This document shows, piece by piece, positions 9,279 to 16,918 of a stretch of DNA of 24,216 nucleotides. Location: assembly GCA_037446035.1 (NCBI GenBank), contig JBBIJJ010000031.1, positions 1 through 24,216 of the forward strand, read 5' to 3'. Positions within the stretch are counted from its first letter, which is position 1. Each line of letters starts with the position of its first letter. The notes under the pieces are model-generated. The model searched no databases and had not been told where the DNA came from. It saw only the letters and a list, made by a program, of their open reading frames with translations. The DNA is from DSNY01 sp037446035 (GTDB taxonomy: Bacteria; Pseudomonadota; Gammaproteobacteria; Burkholderiales; Burkholderiaceae_F). The position numbers were made by a program, and so were the translations under genes.

Positions 9279-9674
9279 TCAGTTGATCGAATACTGGCGG
9301 ACGGCGGACAACAGGCTGTCCTTGGTGAACGGCTTGGTCAGGTACTCGCTGGAGCCGACCATGCGGCCGCGCGCGCGGTCGAACAGTCCGTCCTTCGACG
9401 ACAGCATCACCACCGGCGTCTTGTTGAAGCGCGGGCTGCGCTTGATCAGCGCGCAGGTCTGATAGCCGTCCAGGCGCGGCATCAGGATGTCGCAGAAGAT
9501 GATGTTCGGCTGGTGATCGTTGATCTTGGCGAGCGCCTCGAAGCCGTCCTGCGCCAGGATGACCTGGCAGCCCGCCTGCGTGAGGAAGATTTCCGCGCTG
9601 CGTCGGATGGTGTTCGAGTCGTCGATCACCATCACCTTCTTGCCGCGGATGTCTGCGAATTCCTGAGCCGCCAT
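9279..9674 (-). CDS. pilG: PilG, CheY-like response regulator
   Basis: This 131-residue single receiver domain has D18/D19 for metal binding, phospho-acceptor D62 (FCDILMPRLDG), S92 (MLSSKDG) and K114 (LTKPF). The short leader (MAAQEFADIRGKK) before VMVIDDS is typical of PilG. PilG is the output regulator of ChpA that promotes pilus extension in the characterised Pil-Chp systems. It is the first pil gene in this cluster, 115 bp downstream of the rubredoxin stop. A GGAGG lies 12 bases upstream of the ATG, a rather long spacing. No convincing sigma70 promoter was seen between it and the rubredoxin gene, so co-transcription with rubredoxin is possible. Confidence 0.95.
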   Translation of the reverse strand: MAAQEFADIRGKKVMVIDDSNTIRRSAEIFLTQAGCQVILAQDGFEALAKINDHQPNIIFCDILMPRLDGYQTCALIKRSPRFNKTPVVMLSSKDGLFDRARGRMVGSSEYLTKPFTKDSLLSAVRQYSIN

Positions 9675-9788
9675 GTCTAGAAACCACCTCCACTCGGGTC
9701 GCGCCGTCGTCGTTCGGGCGCGTGCCGGCAGCGCGTACGCGTCCGGCCCCGCGCGGCTCGCGGCGGGCAGCAGCCGCAGCGCGCGCGG

Positions 9789-9971
9789 TCAGATCTCGAC
9801 CATCTCGAAATCTTCCTTGCGCGCGCCGCATTCCGGGCAGGTCCAGTTGGGCGGAATGTCCTCCCAACGGGTCCCCGGGGCGATGTCCTCATCGGGCAAG
9901 CCGGCTGCCTCGTCGTAGATCCAGCCGCAAATGAGGCACATCCATGTCCGCGTCTCAACCTTCGTCGTCAT
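9789..9971 (-). CDS. Rubredoxin
   Basis: This small iron-sulfur electron carrier has 60 residues and a single Fe(Cys)4 site, C12-x2-C15 (CLICG) and C45-x2-C48 (CPECG). The aromatic core (W10, Y19, W36, W43) and the segment GLPDEDIAPGTRWEDIP are canonical. Its redox partner is not indicated here; in betaproteobacteria a rubredoxin gene commonly sits between the pil chemosensory genes and thiD. The ATG at 9971 gives the family's usual length; an upstream in-frame ATG at 10004 would add 11 residues (MLSETLKSPGA) without homology. It is read toward pilG and is divergent from thiD. Confidence 0.93.
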   Translation of the reverse strand: MTTKVETRTWMCLICGWIYDEAAGLPDEDIAPGTRWEDIPPNWTCPECGARKEDFEMVEI

Positions 9972-10030
9972 TGCGCCTGGAGACTTGAGCGTTTCCGATA
10001 ACATACTGAGCGGCGCGCATCATAACTTGT

Positions 10031-10051
10031 GCCTTCAAAAGAAGGCGTTTT
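10031..10051 (+). promoter_or_regulatory. Short hairpin with T-tract in the rubredoxin/thiD divergent region
   Basis: A perfect 6-bp stem, GCCTTC-AAAA-GAAGGC (10031-10046), is followed by GTTTTC on the plus strand. It has the shape of a small intrinsic terminator or leader hairpin about 75 bp upstream of thiD. No gene transcribes into it from the left on the plus strand. It could be a weak attenuator, a protein site, or chance. No TPP riboswitch core was found in this leader. Confidence 0.3.
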
Positions 10052-10125
10052 CGGCCGGTAATACCAGCTTCATGTGATCGCGCTTCGATGCCCGCAGCGC
10101 CCCCATCGCGCCCTTCGCGAACCGC

Positions 10126-10977
10126 ATGTCCACCGATCACGCTCCGCCCACCGTACTCGCGTTCGCGATGTCGGACCCCACCGGCGCCGGCGGCGTGCTC
10201 GCCGATTCGCTCGCCTGCGCAAGCATGGGCTGCCACGCCGCCTGTGCGATCACCGGTGTGGTCGTGCAGGACAGCCGGCGCGTCGAGGACGTGCTGGTCG
10301 TCGACGATGAGTGGCTCGACGACCAGGCGCGGGCGGTGCTGCAGGACATGCCGGTGGCCGCGTTCAAGGTCGGCGCGCTGGGCAGCGCGGACAACGCGCA
10401 GACGGTGGCCGAGATCCTCGCCGACTATCCGGACCTGCCGGTCGTACTGGATCCTTTTCGTTCCGACGCCGGCGAGCGGGCCGGATTCGATCCGGACCTG
10501 ATCGGTGCGATGCGCGAGCTGCTGCTGCCGCAGACGACGGTGCTGACCGTGAGCCTCGCGCAGGCGCGCCGGTTCATCGCGGTGGCCACCGACGACGACG
10601 CCGCCGAGGAGTTCTCCGCGACCGAGTGCGCGAACAAGCTGCTCGAATGGGGCGCCGAATACGTACTGATCACCAGTGCGGAGTCCAGCAGCCAGCTCAT
10701 CGTCAATCGGCTCTTCGGCGACGACGGCAGCGTGCAGAACGAAAGCGTCGAACGCGTCGACCTGCCGTTCCGCGGCGCCGGCGACACGCTGTCGGCCGGT
10801 ATTGCCGCGCTGCTGGCGCAGGGCATCGATGTCGGCGACGCGGTGCGCGAAGCCAACGAGTTCCTCGCGCAGGCGCTCGCCGGCGGCTTTCGCCTCGGCA
10901 TGGGCGATGCCGTGCCCGACCGGCTTTTCTGGGCCAACGACGACGTTCCCGGAGCGCACGACGATGACGCGCGTTGA
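10126..10977 (+). CDS. thiD: ThiD-like hydroxymethylpyrimidine (phosphate) kinase family protein, diverged
   Basis: This 283-residue ribokinase-fold protein is of the ThiD type. True ThiD phosphorylates HMP and HMP-P to give the pyrimidine half of thiamine. Family signs are SDPTGAGGVLAD (16-27), SMGCHAACAITGVVVQDS (33-50), AFKVGALGS (79-87), VVLDP (106-110) and the C-terminal anion-hole motif GAGDTLSAG (217-225). Several motifs depart from the usual ThiD form. GGAG.QAD reads GAGGVLAD, the TPN substrate-site motif reads TVS (141-143), the VLDPV..SG segment reads VLDPFRSDAG, and the usual Cys of G(T/S)GC is D220 as in ribokinases. It overlaps thiE by 14 bp, which supports a link to thiamine, but substrate or activity may have shifted. 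The start is the ATG giving MSTDHAPP. Confidence 0.8.
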   Translation: MSTDHAPPTVLAFAMSDPTGAGGVLADSLACASMGCHAACAITGVVVQDSRRVEDVLVVDDEWLDDQARAVLQDMPVAAFKVGALGSADNAQTVAEILADYPDLPVVLDPFRSDAGERAGFDPDLIGAMRELLLPQTTVLTVSLAQARRFIAVATDDDAAEEFSATECANKLLEWGAEYVLITSAESSSQLIVNRLFGDDGSVQNESVERVDLPFRGAGDTLSAGIAALLAQGIDVGDAVREANEFLAQALAGGFRLGMGDAVPDRLFWANDDVPGAHDDDAR

Positions 10978-11626
10978 TGCGCCGCGCGGCGTCTACCTGC
11001 TGACGCCGGACTGCGACGACACCGAGCGGCTGCTCGCGGCCACGCGCGCGGCGCTCGCCGCCGGCGTGCGGTGGCTGCAGTACCGCAACAAGCGCACCGA
11101 TGGCGCCACGCGCAGCCGGCAGGCGCGCGCGCTGCGCGAGCTGACGCGTGCGCACTTCGCGAAGCTGCTCGTCAACGACGACGTCGATCTGGCGATCGAG
11201 GTGCAGGCCGACGGTGTGCACGTGGGACGCGACGATCCCGATCCGCGCCCGCGGCTGGCACGCGCCGGCATCGCGATGACGGTCGGCGTGTCCTGCTACG
11301 ACGACTTCGAACGCGCGCGGGCGGCGACGGCCGCCGGCGCAGACTACGTCGCGTTCGGCTCGGTCTTCGCGTCGCCGACCAAACCCGCCGCGGTGCGCGC
11401 GCCGTTGGCGCTGCTTGCGCGGGCACGCGCCGCCGGCATGCACGTCGTGGCCATCGGCGGAATCGACACTGCCAACATCGCGCGGGTCGCCGCCGCCGGC
11501 GCGCACGCGGCGGCGCTGATCACGGCGGTGTACGACGCGGCCGACCCCGGCGCGGCGGCGCGCACACTGATTTCGAACTTCAAGTCGGGCGAGCACGAAT
11601 ATGAACCGCAACGAACAACTGTTTGA
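10964..11626 (+). CDS. thiE: Thiamine-phosphate synthase ThiE
   Basis: This 220-residue TIM-barrel enzyme joins HMP diphosphate to thiazole phosphate to give thiamine phosphate. Conserved signs are GVRWLQYRNKR (34-44, the pyrophosphate/pyrimidine-binding strand), LLVNDDVDLAIEVQADGVHVGRDD (68-91), GVSCYD (108-113), DYVAFGSVFASPTKP (127-141) and VVAIGGID (161-168). The ATG at 10964 lies inside the end of thiD, and the gene ends 26 bp inside the start of hemL, so the three are probably translationally coupled. Length is normal for the family. Regulation by a TPP riboswitch is not seen. Confidence 0.95.
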   Translation: MTRVDAPRGVYLLTPDCDDTERLLAATRAALAAGVRWLQYRNKRTDGATRSRQARALRELTRAHFAKLLVNDDVDLAIEVQADGVHVGRDDPDPRPRLARAGIAMTVGVSCYDDFERARAATAAGADYVAFGSVFASPTKPAAVRAPLALLARARAAGMHVVAIGGIDTANIARVAAAGAHAAALITAVYDAADPGAAARTLISNFKSGEHEYEPQRTTV

Positions 11627-12890
11627 ACGCGCGCAGGGCTCGATCCCGGGCGGCGTGAACTCGCCCGTGCGCGCCTTCCGCTCCGTCGGCGGCACGCCGC
11701 GGTTCATCGAGCGCGCCGAAGGCGCCTACTTCTGGGACGCCGAGGGCAAGCGCTACATCGACTACATCGGCTCGTGGGGCCCGATGATCGTCGGCCACGC
11801 GCACGCGGCCGTCGTGCGCGCGGTGCAGGAGGCGGCCGCGCGCGGCCTGTCGTTCGGCGCACCGACCGAGGCCGAAGTCGAGATGGCCGAGACGCTTGTC
11901 AAGCTCGTGCCTTCGATCGAGCAGGTGCGACTCGTGTCCTCCGGCACCGAGGCGGCGATGAGCGCGATACGCCTGGCGCGCGGCGCCGCGGCCGACGGCC
12001 GCGGCCGCCGCAAGATCGTCAAGTTCGAAGGCTGCTATCACGGCCACGCCGACAGCCTGCTGGTCAAGGCGGGCTCGGGCGCGCTGACCTTCGGTCATCC
12101 CAGCTCGGCCGGCGTGCCGGCCGACATCACCCAGCACACGATCGTGCTCGACTACAACGACCCGCAGCAGCTCGAGGACGCGTTCAAGGCGCACGGCGAC
12201 GACATCGCCGGCGTGATCGTCGAGCCGGTGGCCGGCAACATGAACCTCGTGCGCGGCGCGGCCGAGTTCCTGCGCACCATGCGTGCGTTATGCACGAAGC
12301 ACGGCGCCATCCTGATCTTCGACGAGGTGATGAGCGGCTTTCGCGTCGCGCTGGGTGGCGCGCAGTCGCTCTACGGCGTCGCGCCCGACATGACCGTGCT
12401 CGGCAAGGTCATCGGCGGCGGCATGCCGGTGGCGGCCTTCGGCGGCCGGCGCGACGTGATGAAGCATCTGGCGCCCCTCGGCCCCGTGTACCAGGCCGGC
12501 ACGCTGTCGGGCAATCCGGTCGCCGTCGCGTGCGGTCTGGCTACGCTGAAGCTGATCCAGGCGCCCGGCTTCTACGAGCGGCTTGGCGTGCAGACGGCGA
12601 AGCTCGTCGACGGCCTGGCCGGCGCGGCGCGCGCTGCCGGGGTCGAGTTCAGCGCGGACGCGGTCGGCGGCATGTTCGGCATCTATTTTGCGAAGCGCGT
12701 GCCCGCGAGCTACGCGCAGGTGATGGCCTGCGACAAGGAGCGCTTCAACCGCTTCTTCCACGCGATGCTCGCGCGGGGGGTCTACCTCGCGCCGTCGGCG
12801 TTCGAGGCGGGTTTCGTCTCCGCAGCGCACGATGATGCCGCGATCGACGCCACCGTCGCGGCCGCGCGCGAGGCCTTTGCCTTGATCTGA
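11601..12890 (+). CDS. hemL: Glutamate-1-semialdehyde 2,1-aminomutase HemL
   Basis: This PLP enzyme converts glutamate-1-semialdehyde to 5-aminolevulinate, the first dedicated tetrapyrrole precursor in the C5 pathway. The 429-residue length is canonical. Visible motifs are the N-terminal PGGVNSPVRAF (16-26), the PLP phosphate site SSGTEAAMSAIRLAR (about 114-128), FEGCYHGHAD, and the PLP lysine K269 in VLGKVIGGGMPVAAFGG. QAGTLSGNP closes the site. The ATG at 11601 lies within the last codons of thiE in another frame and lacks a clear Shine-Dalgarno sequence, suggesting coupling. The thiD-thiE-hemL order is common in betaproteobacteria. Confidence 0.97.
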   Translation: MNRNEQLFERAQGSIPGGVNSPVRAFRSVGGTPRFIERAEGAYFWDAEGKRYIDYIGSWGPMIVGHAHAAVVRAVQEAAARGLSFGAPTEAEVEMAETLVKLVPSIEQVRLVSSGTEAAMSAIRLARGAAADGRGRRKIVKFEGCYHGHADSLLVKAGSGALTFGHPSSAGVPADITQHTIVLDYNDPQQLEDAFKAHGDDIAGVIVEPVAGNMNLVRGAAEFLRTMRALCTKHGAILIFDEVMSGFRVALGGAQSLYGVAPDMTVLGKVIGGGMPVAAFGGRRDVMKHLAPLGPVYQAGTLSGNPVAVACGLATLKLIQAPGFYERLGVQTAKLVDGLAGAARAAGVEFSADAVGGMFGIYFAKRVPASYAQVMACDKERFNRFFHAMLARGVYLAPSAFEAGFVSAAHDDAAIDATVAAAREAFALI

Positions 12891-12956
12891 TCCATGTCCT
12901 GGCGCTTCGCAATGGCTTGGCGGGAACTCCCGGTGCGAACCGCGTACGAAGCGAGC

Positions 12957-15089
12957 ATGGCTGCGTTTGCCCGTGTCGTCGTCCTTGCCCTCGCGCTCGT
13001 TGCCGGCACCGCCGGCGCGCAGCCGGTACGCGGCGACAACATCGAGTCCGAACTCGTCGCCGCCACCGATGCCGCGGTGCCGGGCCAGCCGCTGCAGGTC
13101 GCGCTGCGGCTCAAGCACGATCCGCACTGGCATACGTACTGGCAGGTGCCGGGCGATTCCGGGCTGCCCACGCAGATCCAGTGGCGGCTGCCCGCAGGCT
13201 GGCAGGCCGGACCCATCGAGTGGCCGGTGCCGCAGCGTTTTCCGGTCGGCCCGCTGATGAACTTCGGTTACGACGGCGAGGTCCTGTTGCTCGCGACGCT
13301 GACGCCGCCGCCCGGGTTGGTAGCCGGCGGCAACGTCGACATCGCCGCGCGCGCCGACTGGCTGATCTGCAAGGACGTCTGCATTCCGGGCGGCGCGGAT
13401 CTGAAGCTCACGTTGCCGGTGCGCGACGCGGCGGGTCCCTCGCGCCGTGCCGCGCAGTTTGCGGCGGTACGCAGCCGCATTCCGCAGCCGGTCACGCTCG
13501 AGGGCGCGACCGCGACGATCGAAGAAACCCGCATCCGGCTGGCGTTCAAGCCGCGCGGCGCGAGTGCGGCGCCGTCGTCGGTCGAATTCTTTCCGCTCGA
13601 AGAAGCGCGCATCGAGGCCGCCGCGCCGCAGACGCTGCGCCGCGAAGGCGATCTGGCGGCGCTGTACCTGACCGCGGCCACGCCGGTCGTGCCCGAATTC
13701 AGGACGCTCAAAGGTGTCCTGGTCGTCGACGGCGGGCCGGCGCGCGCCGACCGCGGCGGCTGGGCCGGCGTCGTGTCGGTACCGCTGGCGGCGGGAACGG
13801 TCCCGGCGGTGAGCGCCGCGGCGCCGGTCGAGAGTGGCGCATCGCTGACGCTGTGGTTCGCGCTCGTCGGCGCTTTCGTCGGCGGACTGCTGCTGAACCT
13901 GATGCCCTGCGTGTTCCCGGTGCTTTCGCTGAAGCTGCTCGGGCTCGTGCAGCATCAGCGTGCCGAAGACGAGGCCCACATCAAGCACCCATCGCTGCGC
14001 GCGCACGGGCTGATGTACGCCGCCGGCGTGATCGCGAGCTTCGTGCTGCTGGCCTCGGGCCTGATCGCGCTGCGCGCGGCGGGCGCACAGCTCGGCTGGG
14101 GGTTCCAGTTGCAGACGCCGTGGGTGGTCGCGGCGCTCACGGGGTTGTTCTTCCTGATCGGGTTGAATCTGCTCGGGGCGTTCGAGTTCACCTGGGGCAG
14201 CGGGCTCGCCAACACGCGCGCCGGCCAGCGGCTCGCGCGCGACCGGCTGTCGGGCAGCTTCGGCACCGGCGTGCTTGCGGTGATCGTCGCCGCGCCGTGT
14301 ACGGCACCGTTCATGGGTGCCGCCCTCGGCTACGCCGTCACGCAGCCGGCGGCGGTCGCGCTCGGCGTGTTCGCGATGCTGGGCGTGGGCATGGCCGCGC
14401 CGTACGTCGTGCTGACGGTGCTGCCGCAACTGCTGGCGAGGCTGCCGCGGCCGGGCGCATGGATGGAGCGCTTCCGGCAGATCATGGCGTTTCCGATGTT
14501 TGCGACCTGCGTGTGGCTGCTGTGGGTGCTGGCGCAACAGGTCGACGTCGACGCGGTCGGGCTGGTGTTGCTCGCGCTGGTGCTGCTGGGCCTGGCCGCG
14601 TGGGCGTTCGGGCTCGCGCAGCGCGGCGCGCAACCCTATCGCTGGGTCGCGCTCGGCGCGGCACTGGCGGCGGTGTACGCGACCGTCTCGGCCACCGGCG
14701 CCGACAACGGCGTGACCGGGCGCGCGCAGGCAGCCGTCGCGAAAGACGCGGCGCCATGGCAGCCGTGGTCGCGCGCGGCGCTCGAGCAGGCGATCGCCGC
14801 AGGCAAACCGGTGTTCGTCGACTTCACGGCCGCCTGGTGCGTGACCTGCCAGGCCAACAAGCGCCTCGTGCTGACCGCTGCCGCCGTCGACGAGGCATTC
14901 CGTGCGCGTGGCGTGACCCTGATGCGAGCTGACTGGACCAACCGCGACCCGGAGATCACACAGGAACTCGCGCGCTTCAATCGCAACGGCGTGCCGTTGT
15001 ACGTGCTGTACGACGGCAAGGGCGGCGCGCAGGTGCTGCCCGAGCTGCTGACCGAGCGCACCGTGCTCGAAGCGCTCGCGCGCCTCTGA
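12957..15089 (+). CDS. dsbD: DsbD/ScsB-type thiol:disulfide interchange protein (three-domain membrane reductase)
   Basis: This 710-residue inner-membrane protein would carry electrons from cytoplasmic thioredoxin to periplasmic thiol proteins. A signal peptide (1-22) precedes a periplasmic N-terminal domain with the pair C138/C142 (CKDVC). That domain, with HWHTYWQVPGDSGLP, is closer to the ScsB/DsbC-like form than to E. coli DsbD. The membrane domain (~297-580) carries the reactive C318 (LMPCVFP) and C448 (APCTAPF). The C-terminal thioredoxin-like domain has C628-VT-C631. The ATG at 12957 was chosen because the signal peptide starts there; an in-frame ATG at 12894 would add 21 residues that weaken it. 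It lies 66 bp after hemL and 28 bp before the redoxin gene, which is a likely partner. Confidence 0.9.
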   Translation: MAAFARVVVLALALVAGTAGAQPVRGDNIESELVAATDAAVPGQPLQVALRLKHDPHWHTYWQVPGDSGLPTQIQWRLPAGWQAGPIEWPVPQRFPVGPLMNFGYDGEVLLLATLTPPPGLVAGGNVDIAARADWLICKDVCIPGGADLKLTLPVRDAAGPSRRAAQFAAVRSRIPQPVTLEGATATIEETRIRLAFKPRGASAAPSSVEFFPLEEARIEAAAPQTLRREGDLAALYLTAATPVVPEFRTLKGVLVVDGGPARADRGGWAGVVSVPLAAGTVPAVSAAAPVESGASLTLWFALVGAFVGGLLLNLMPCVFPVLSLKLLGLVQHQRAEDEAHIKHPSLRAHGLMYAAGVIASFVLLASGLIALRAAGAQLGWGFQLQTPWVVAALTGLFFLIGLNLLGAFEFTWGSGLANTRAGQRLARDRLSGSFGTGVLAVIVAAPCTAPFMGAALGYAVTQPAAVALGVFAMLGVGMAAPYVVLTVLPQLLARLPRPGAWMERFRQIMAFPMFATCVWLLWVLAQQVDVDAVGLVLLALVLLGLAAWAFGLAQRGAQPYRWVALGAALAAVYATVSATGADNGVTGRAQAAVAKDAAPWQPWSRAALEQAIAAGKPVFVDFTAAWCVTCQANKRLVLTAAAVDEAFRARGVTLMRADWTNRDPEITQELARFNRNGVPLYVLYDGKGGAQVLPELLTERTVLEALARL

Positions 15090-15117
15090 TCGCACGCCAC
15101 GCTCGAGGAGGACGAAT

Positions 15118-15732
15118 ATGACTTGCAGCACGCTCCGCACGCTGGCGCTGGGCGCCGCCTTGCTGGTTTCCGCGCAGGCGGTGGCGCAAGCGCTGCCGGG
15201 GCAGCCGGCGCCGTCGTTTTCGCTGACCGACCTCGCCGGCAAGCCCGTACGCCTGTCCGACTTTCGGGGCCGCTACGTCGTGCTCGAATGGACCAACCCT
15301 TCGTGCCCGTTCGTGCAAAAGCACTACGTCAGCGGCAACATGCAGTCGCTGCAGAAGCGCTACACGGCCGACGGTGTCGCCTGGCTCGTCGTCAACTCGA
15401 CCGCGGCGAACCATTCCGAGTTCATGCAACCGGCCCAGCAGGCGGCTTGGCTGGCCAAGCAGGGCGCGGCACCGACCGCGGCGATGCTCGATCCCGACGG
15501 CAAGGTCGGTCGCGCCTACGGCGCACGCACCACGCCGCACATGTACGTGGTCGACCCGAACGGCAGGCTGATTTACGCGGGCGCGATCGACGACAAACGC
15601 AGCGCCAATCCCGCCGACGTCAGGACGGCGCGCAATCTCGTCGCGCAGGCGCTCGACGAGGCGCGCGCCGGGCAGTCGGTGTCGATCGCATCGACGCCCG
15701 CGTACGGGTGCTCGGTCAAGTACGCCGACTGA
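15118..15732 (+). CDS. Secreted redoxin/peroxiredoxin-like thiol protein
   Basis: This 204-residue protein has an N-terminal signal peptide (about 1-24) followed by an AhpC/TSA-redoxin fold: PAPSFSLTDLAGKPVRLSDFRGRYVVLEWTN then the active-site P-S-C63-P-F. There is no CxxC pair; a second cysteine, C198, sits near the C terminus (YGCSVKY). TTPHMYVVDPNGRLIYAGAIDD is the conserved cis-proline region. It resembles a periplasmic one- or two-cysteine peroxiredoxin-like family rather than TlpA. The adjoining dsbD gene, 28 bp upstream, would supply reducing power. The ATG has a strong AGGAGG site. The stop codon is formed within the CTGAG end of the repeat element at 15729-15878. Confidence 0.85.
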   Translation: MTCSTLRTLALGAALLVSAQAVAQALPGQPAPSFSLTDLAGKPVRLSDFRGRYVVLEWTNPSCPFVQKHYVSGNMQSLQKRYTADGVAWLVVNSTAANHSEFMQPAQQAAWLAKQGAAPTAAMLDPDGKVGRAYGARTTPHMYVVDPNGRLIYAGAIDDKRSANPADVRTARNLVAQALDEARAGQSVSIASTPAYGCSVKYAD

Positions 15733-15878
15733 GAAGGTGTGAAGATTTCGTCGCGAGCGGGCCGCTGGCTAGGCGCACGCAGCCGCAGGGCCGAGACATA
15801 TCAAGTAGATAGGCGAGGCCCGAGCAGCGCGCAACGACGCCAGCGGGCCGCGCAGCAGAAAGATTCACACCTTCTGAG
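15729..15878 (+). mobile_element. 150-bp near-palindromic MITE-like element, copy 2
   Basis: This is the second copy of the element at 4-153, in inverted orientation in the window but in the same orientation relative to the gene it follows. CTGAG occurs directly repeated at both ends (15729-15733 and 15874-15878), next to the inverted ends AGAAGGTGTGAA / TTCACACCTTCT. The only difference from copy 1 is G at 15761. The redoxin stop codon (15730-15732) is the TGA inside the left CTGAG. The CTGAG pair could be a 5-bp target duplication or part of the element. As RNA it would form a long interrupted hairpin downstream of the redoxin gene, so it may end or protect that transcript. Confidence 0.85.
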
Positions 15879-15890
15879 GACTTCGATGCC

Positions 15891-15917
15891 GGCGCGCGCA
15901 CGGCCGCGCGCCCTTTG
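15891..15917 (+). terminator. GC hairpin between convergent genes
   Basis: A perfect 8-bp stem GGCGCGCG / CGCGCGCC (15891-15898 with 15905-15912, six-base loop) is followed by CTTTG. It lies between the end of the repeat element and the convergent cnoX-like gene. The T-tract is short, so termination strength on the plus strand is doubtful. On the minus strand no T-run follows it. Confidence 0.4.
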
Positions 15918-15985
15918 CGGTGGCGCCCGGCGCGTGCGGCGCCGCTGCGCTGGAGCGGGTCGCACCGCGCCTGCCCAGTTGCCTT

Positions 15986-16855
15986 TCAGCGATTCAGTTC
16001 CGCGGCCAGCTTGCGCCGGTATTCCGCCACGAGCGCGGGCTGATCCGCAGCCATCTCGAAGACCGCGAGCATCGTCTTGCGGCCGATGTCGTCGCCGAAC
16101 CTGCGGTCGCGCGCGACGATCTGCAGCAACTGCTGCAGCGCCGGTTCGAAGCGCCGCTGCGCGATGTAGACGTGCGCGAGATCGAGCCGCGCCTGCAGGT
16201 CGTCGGGCTGCGCTTCGATGCGCCGCTGCAATTCGTCGGCCGCCGGCAGGCGCGCGGCATGCGCGACGCTTTCCAGTCGCGTCTGCAGCGCGCGGTAGCG
16301 CGCCTCGAGCTTCGTCGTCGCCGCGGCGTGCGCGAGCACTTCGCGCGCCTCGTCGATGCGCGCCTGCGTGACCGGCGCCGGCATCCGTTCGAGCAGCAGC
16401 GCGACCAGGTCCAGCCGCGCGGCGTCGTTGCCCGGATCGAGTGCGACCGCCGCACGCAGCGCAGCCGCCGCCTCGTCCAGCGCGTCTGCCTCGATCAGCT
16501 TGAGCGCCTTGCGGCGCTCGATTTCGCTCGGATCGGGTAGCAGCTTCGCGAGGAAAGCGCGTAACTGGCCTTCGGGCAGCACGCCGACGAAGGCGTCCAC
16601 CGGCTGGCCGTCGACGAAGGCAACCACGTACGGAATGCTGCGGACCCGGAACTGTGCGGCCAGCTCGGGGTTCTGGTCGGAATTGACCTTGACGAGGCGA
16701 AAGCGGCCGCCGTACTCCGCTTCGAGCTTCTCCAGCATCGGTCCGAGCATGCGGCAGGGCCCGCACCACGGTGCCCAGAAGTCCACGAGCACGGGCGTCT
16801 CGCGCGACGCCTCGATCACGTCGCGCGCAAACGAAGTCTGATTGGCATCGATCAT
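15986..16855 (-). CDS. cnoX: Thioredoxin-TPR protein, CnoX/YbbN-type chaperedoxin
   Basis: This 289-residue protein has an N-terminal thioredoxin domain (about 1-108) with an intact C31-GP-C34 site in FWAPWCGPCRM and the cis-proline segment SIPYVVAF. A helical TPR-type region (~112-287) follows. The architecture is that of CnoX (YbbN), which in E. coli binds unfolding proteins and passes them to GroEL and DnaK. E. coli CnoX lacks the first active-site cysteine; this protein keeps both, so it could also be redox-active. An ATG with GGAGG six bases upstream fixes the start; a TTG two codons earlier overlaps that site. It follows the Cas6e-like gene by 63 bp on the same strand, and groESL lies beyond, which fits a chaperone role by context. 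Confidence 0.88.
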   Translation of the reverse strand: MIDANQTSFARDVIEASRETPVLVDFWAPWCGPCRMLGPMLEKLEAEYGGRFRLVKVNSDQNPELAAQFRVRSIPYVVAFVDGQPVDAFVGVLPEGQLRAFLAKLLPDPSEIERRKALKLIEADALDEAAAALRAAVALDPGNDAARLDLVALLLERMPAPVTQARIDEAREVLAHAAATTKLEARYRALQTRLESVAHAARLPAADELQRRIEAQPDDLQARLDLAHVYIAQRRFEPALQQLLQIVARDRRFGDDIGRKTMLAVFEMAADQPALVAEYRRKLAAELNR

Positions 16856-16861
16856 CGGCAA

Positions 16862-16866
16862 CCTCC
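16862..16866 (-). promoter_or_regulatory. Ribosome binding site deciding the cnoX start
   Basis: GGAGG on the minus strand stands six bases before the ATG at 16855-16853. It excludes the upstream TTG at 16861, which lies within the normal spacer. Confidence 0.75.
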
Positions 16867-16918
16867 GACCGCCCAGGTCGGGGCGACGATCGCCAGGTTC
16901 AAGGGGGCGGCGCCGGGC

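Noticed and set aside
8872..9867. A fusion of pilH with an upstream region as one 331-residue protein
   Set aside because: The receiver starts exactly at the ATG with a good ribosome binding site; the upstream extension overlaps pilG out of frame and shows no homology.
10005..10125. TPP riboswitch upstream of thiD
   Set aside because: The conserved TPP aptamer core sequences (such as CUGAGA) are absent and the leader is too short.
12288..15242. A 984-codon open frame opposite hemL and dsbD
   Set aside because: Arg/His/Gln-rich composition with no motifs; it is the antisense of well-supported genes.
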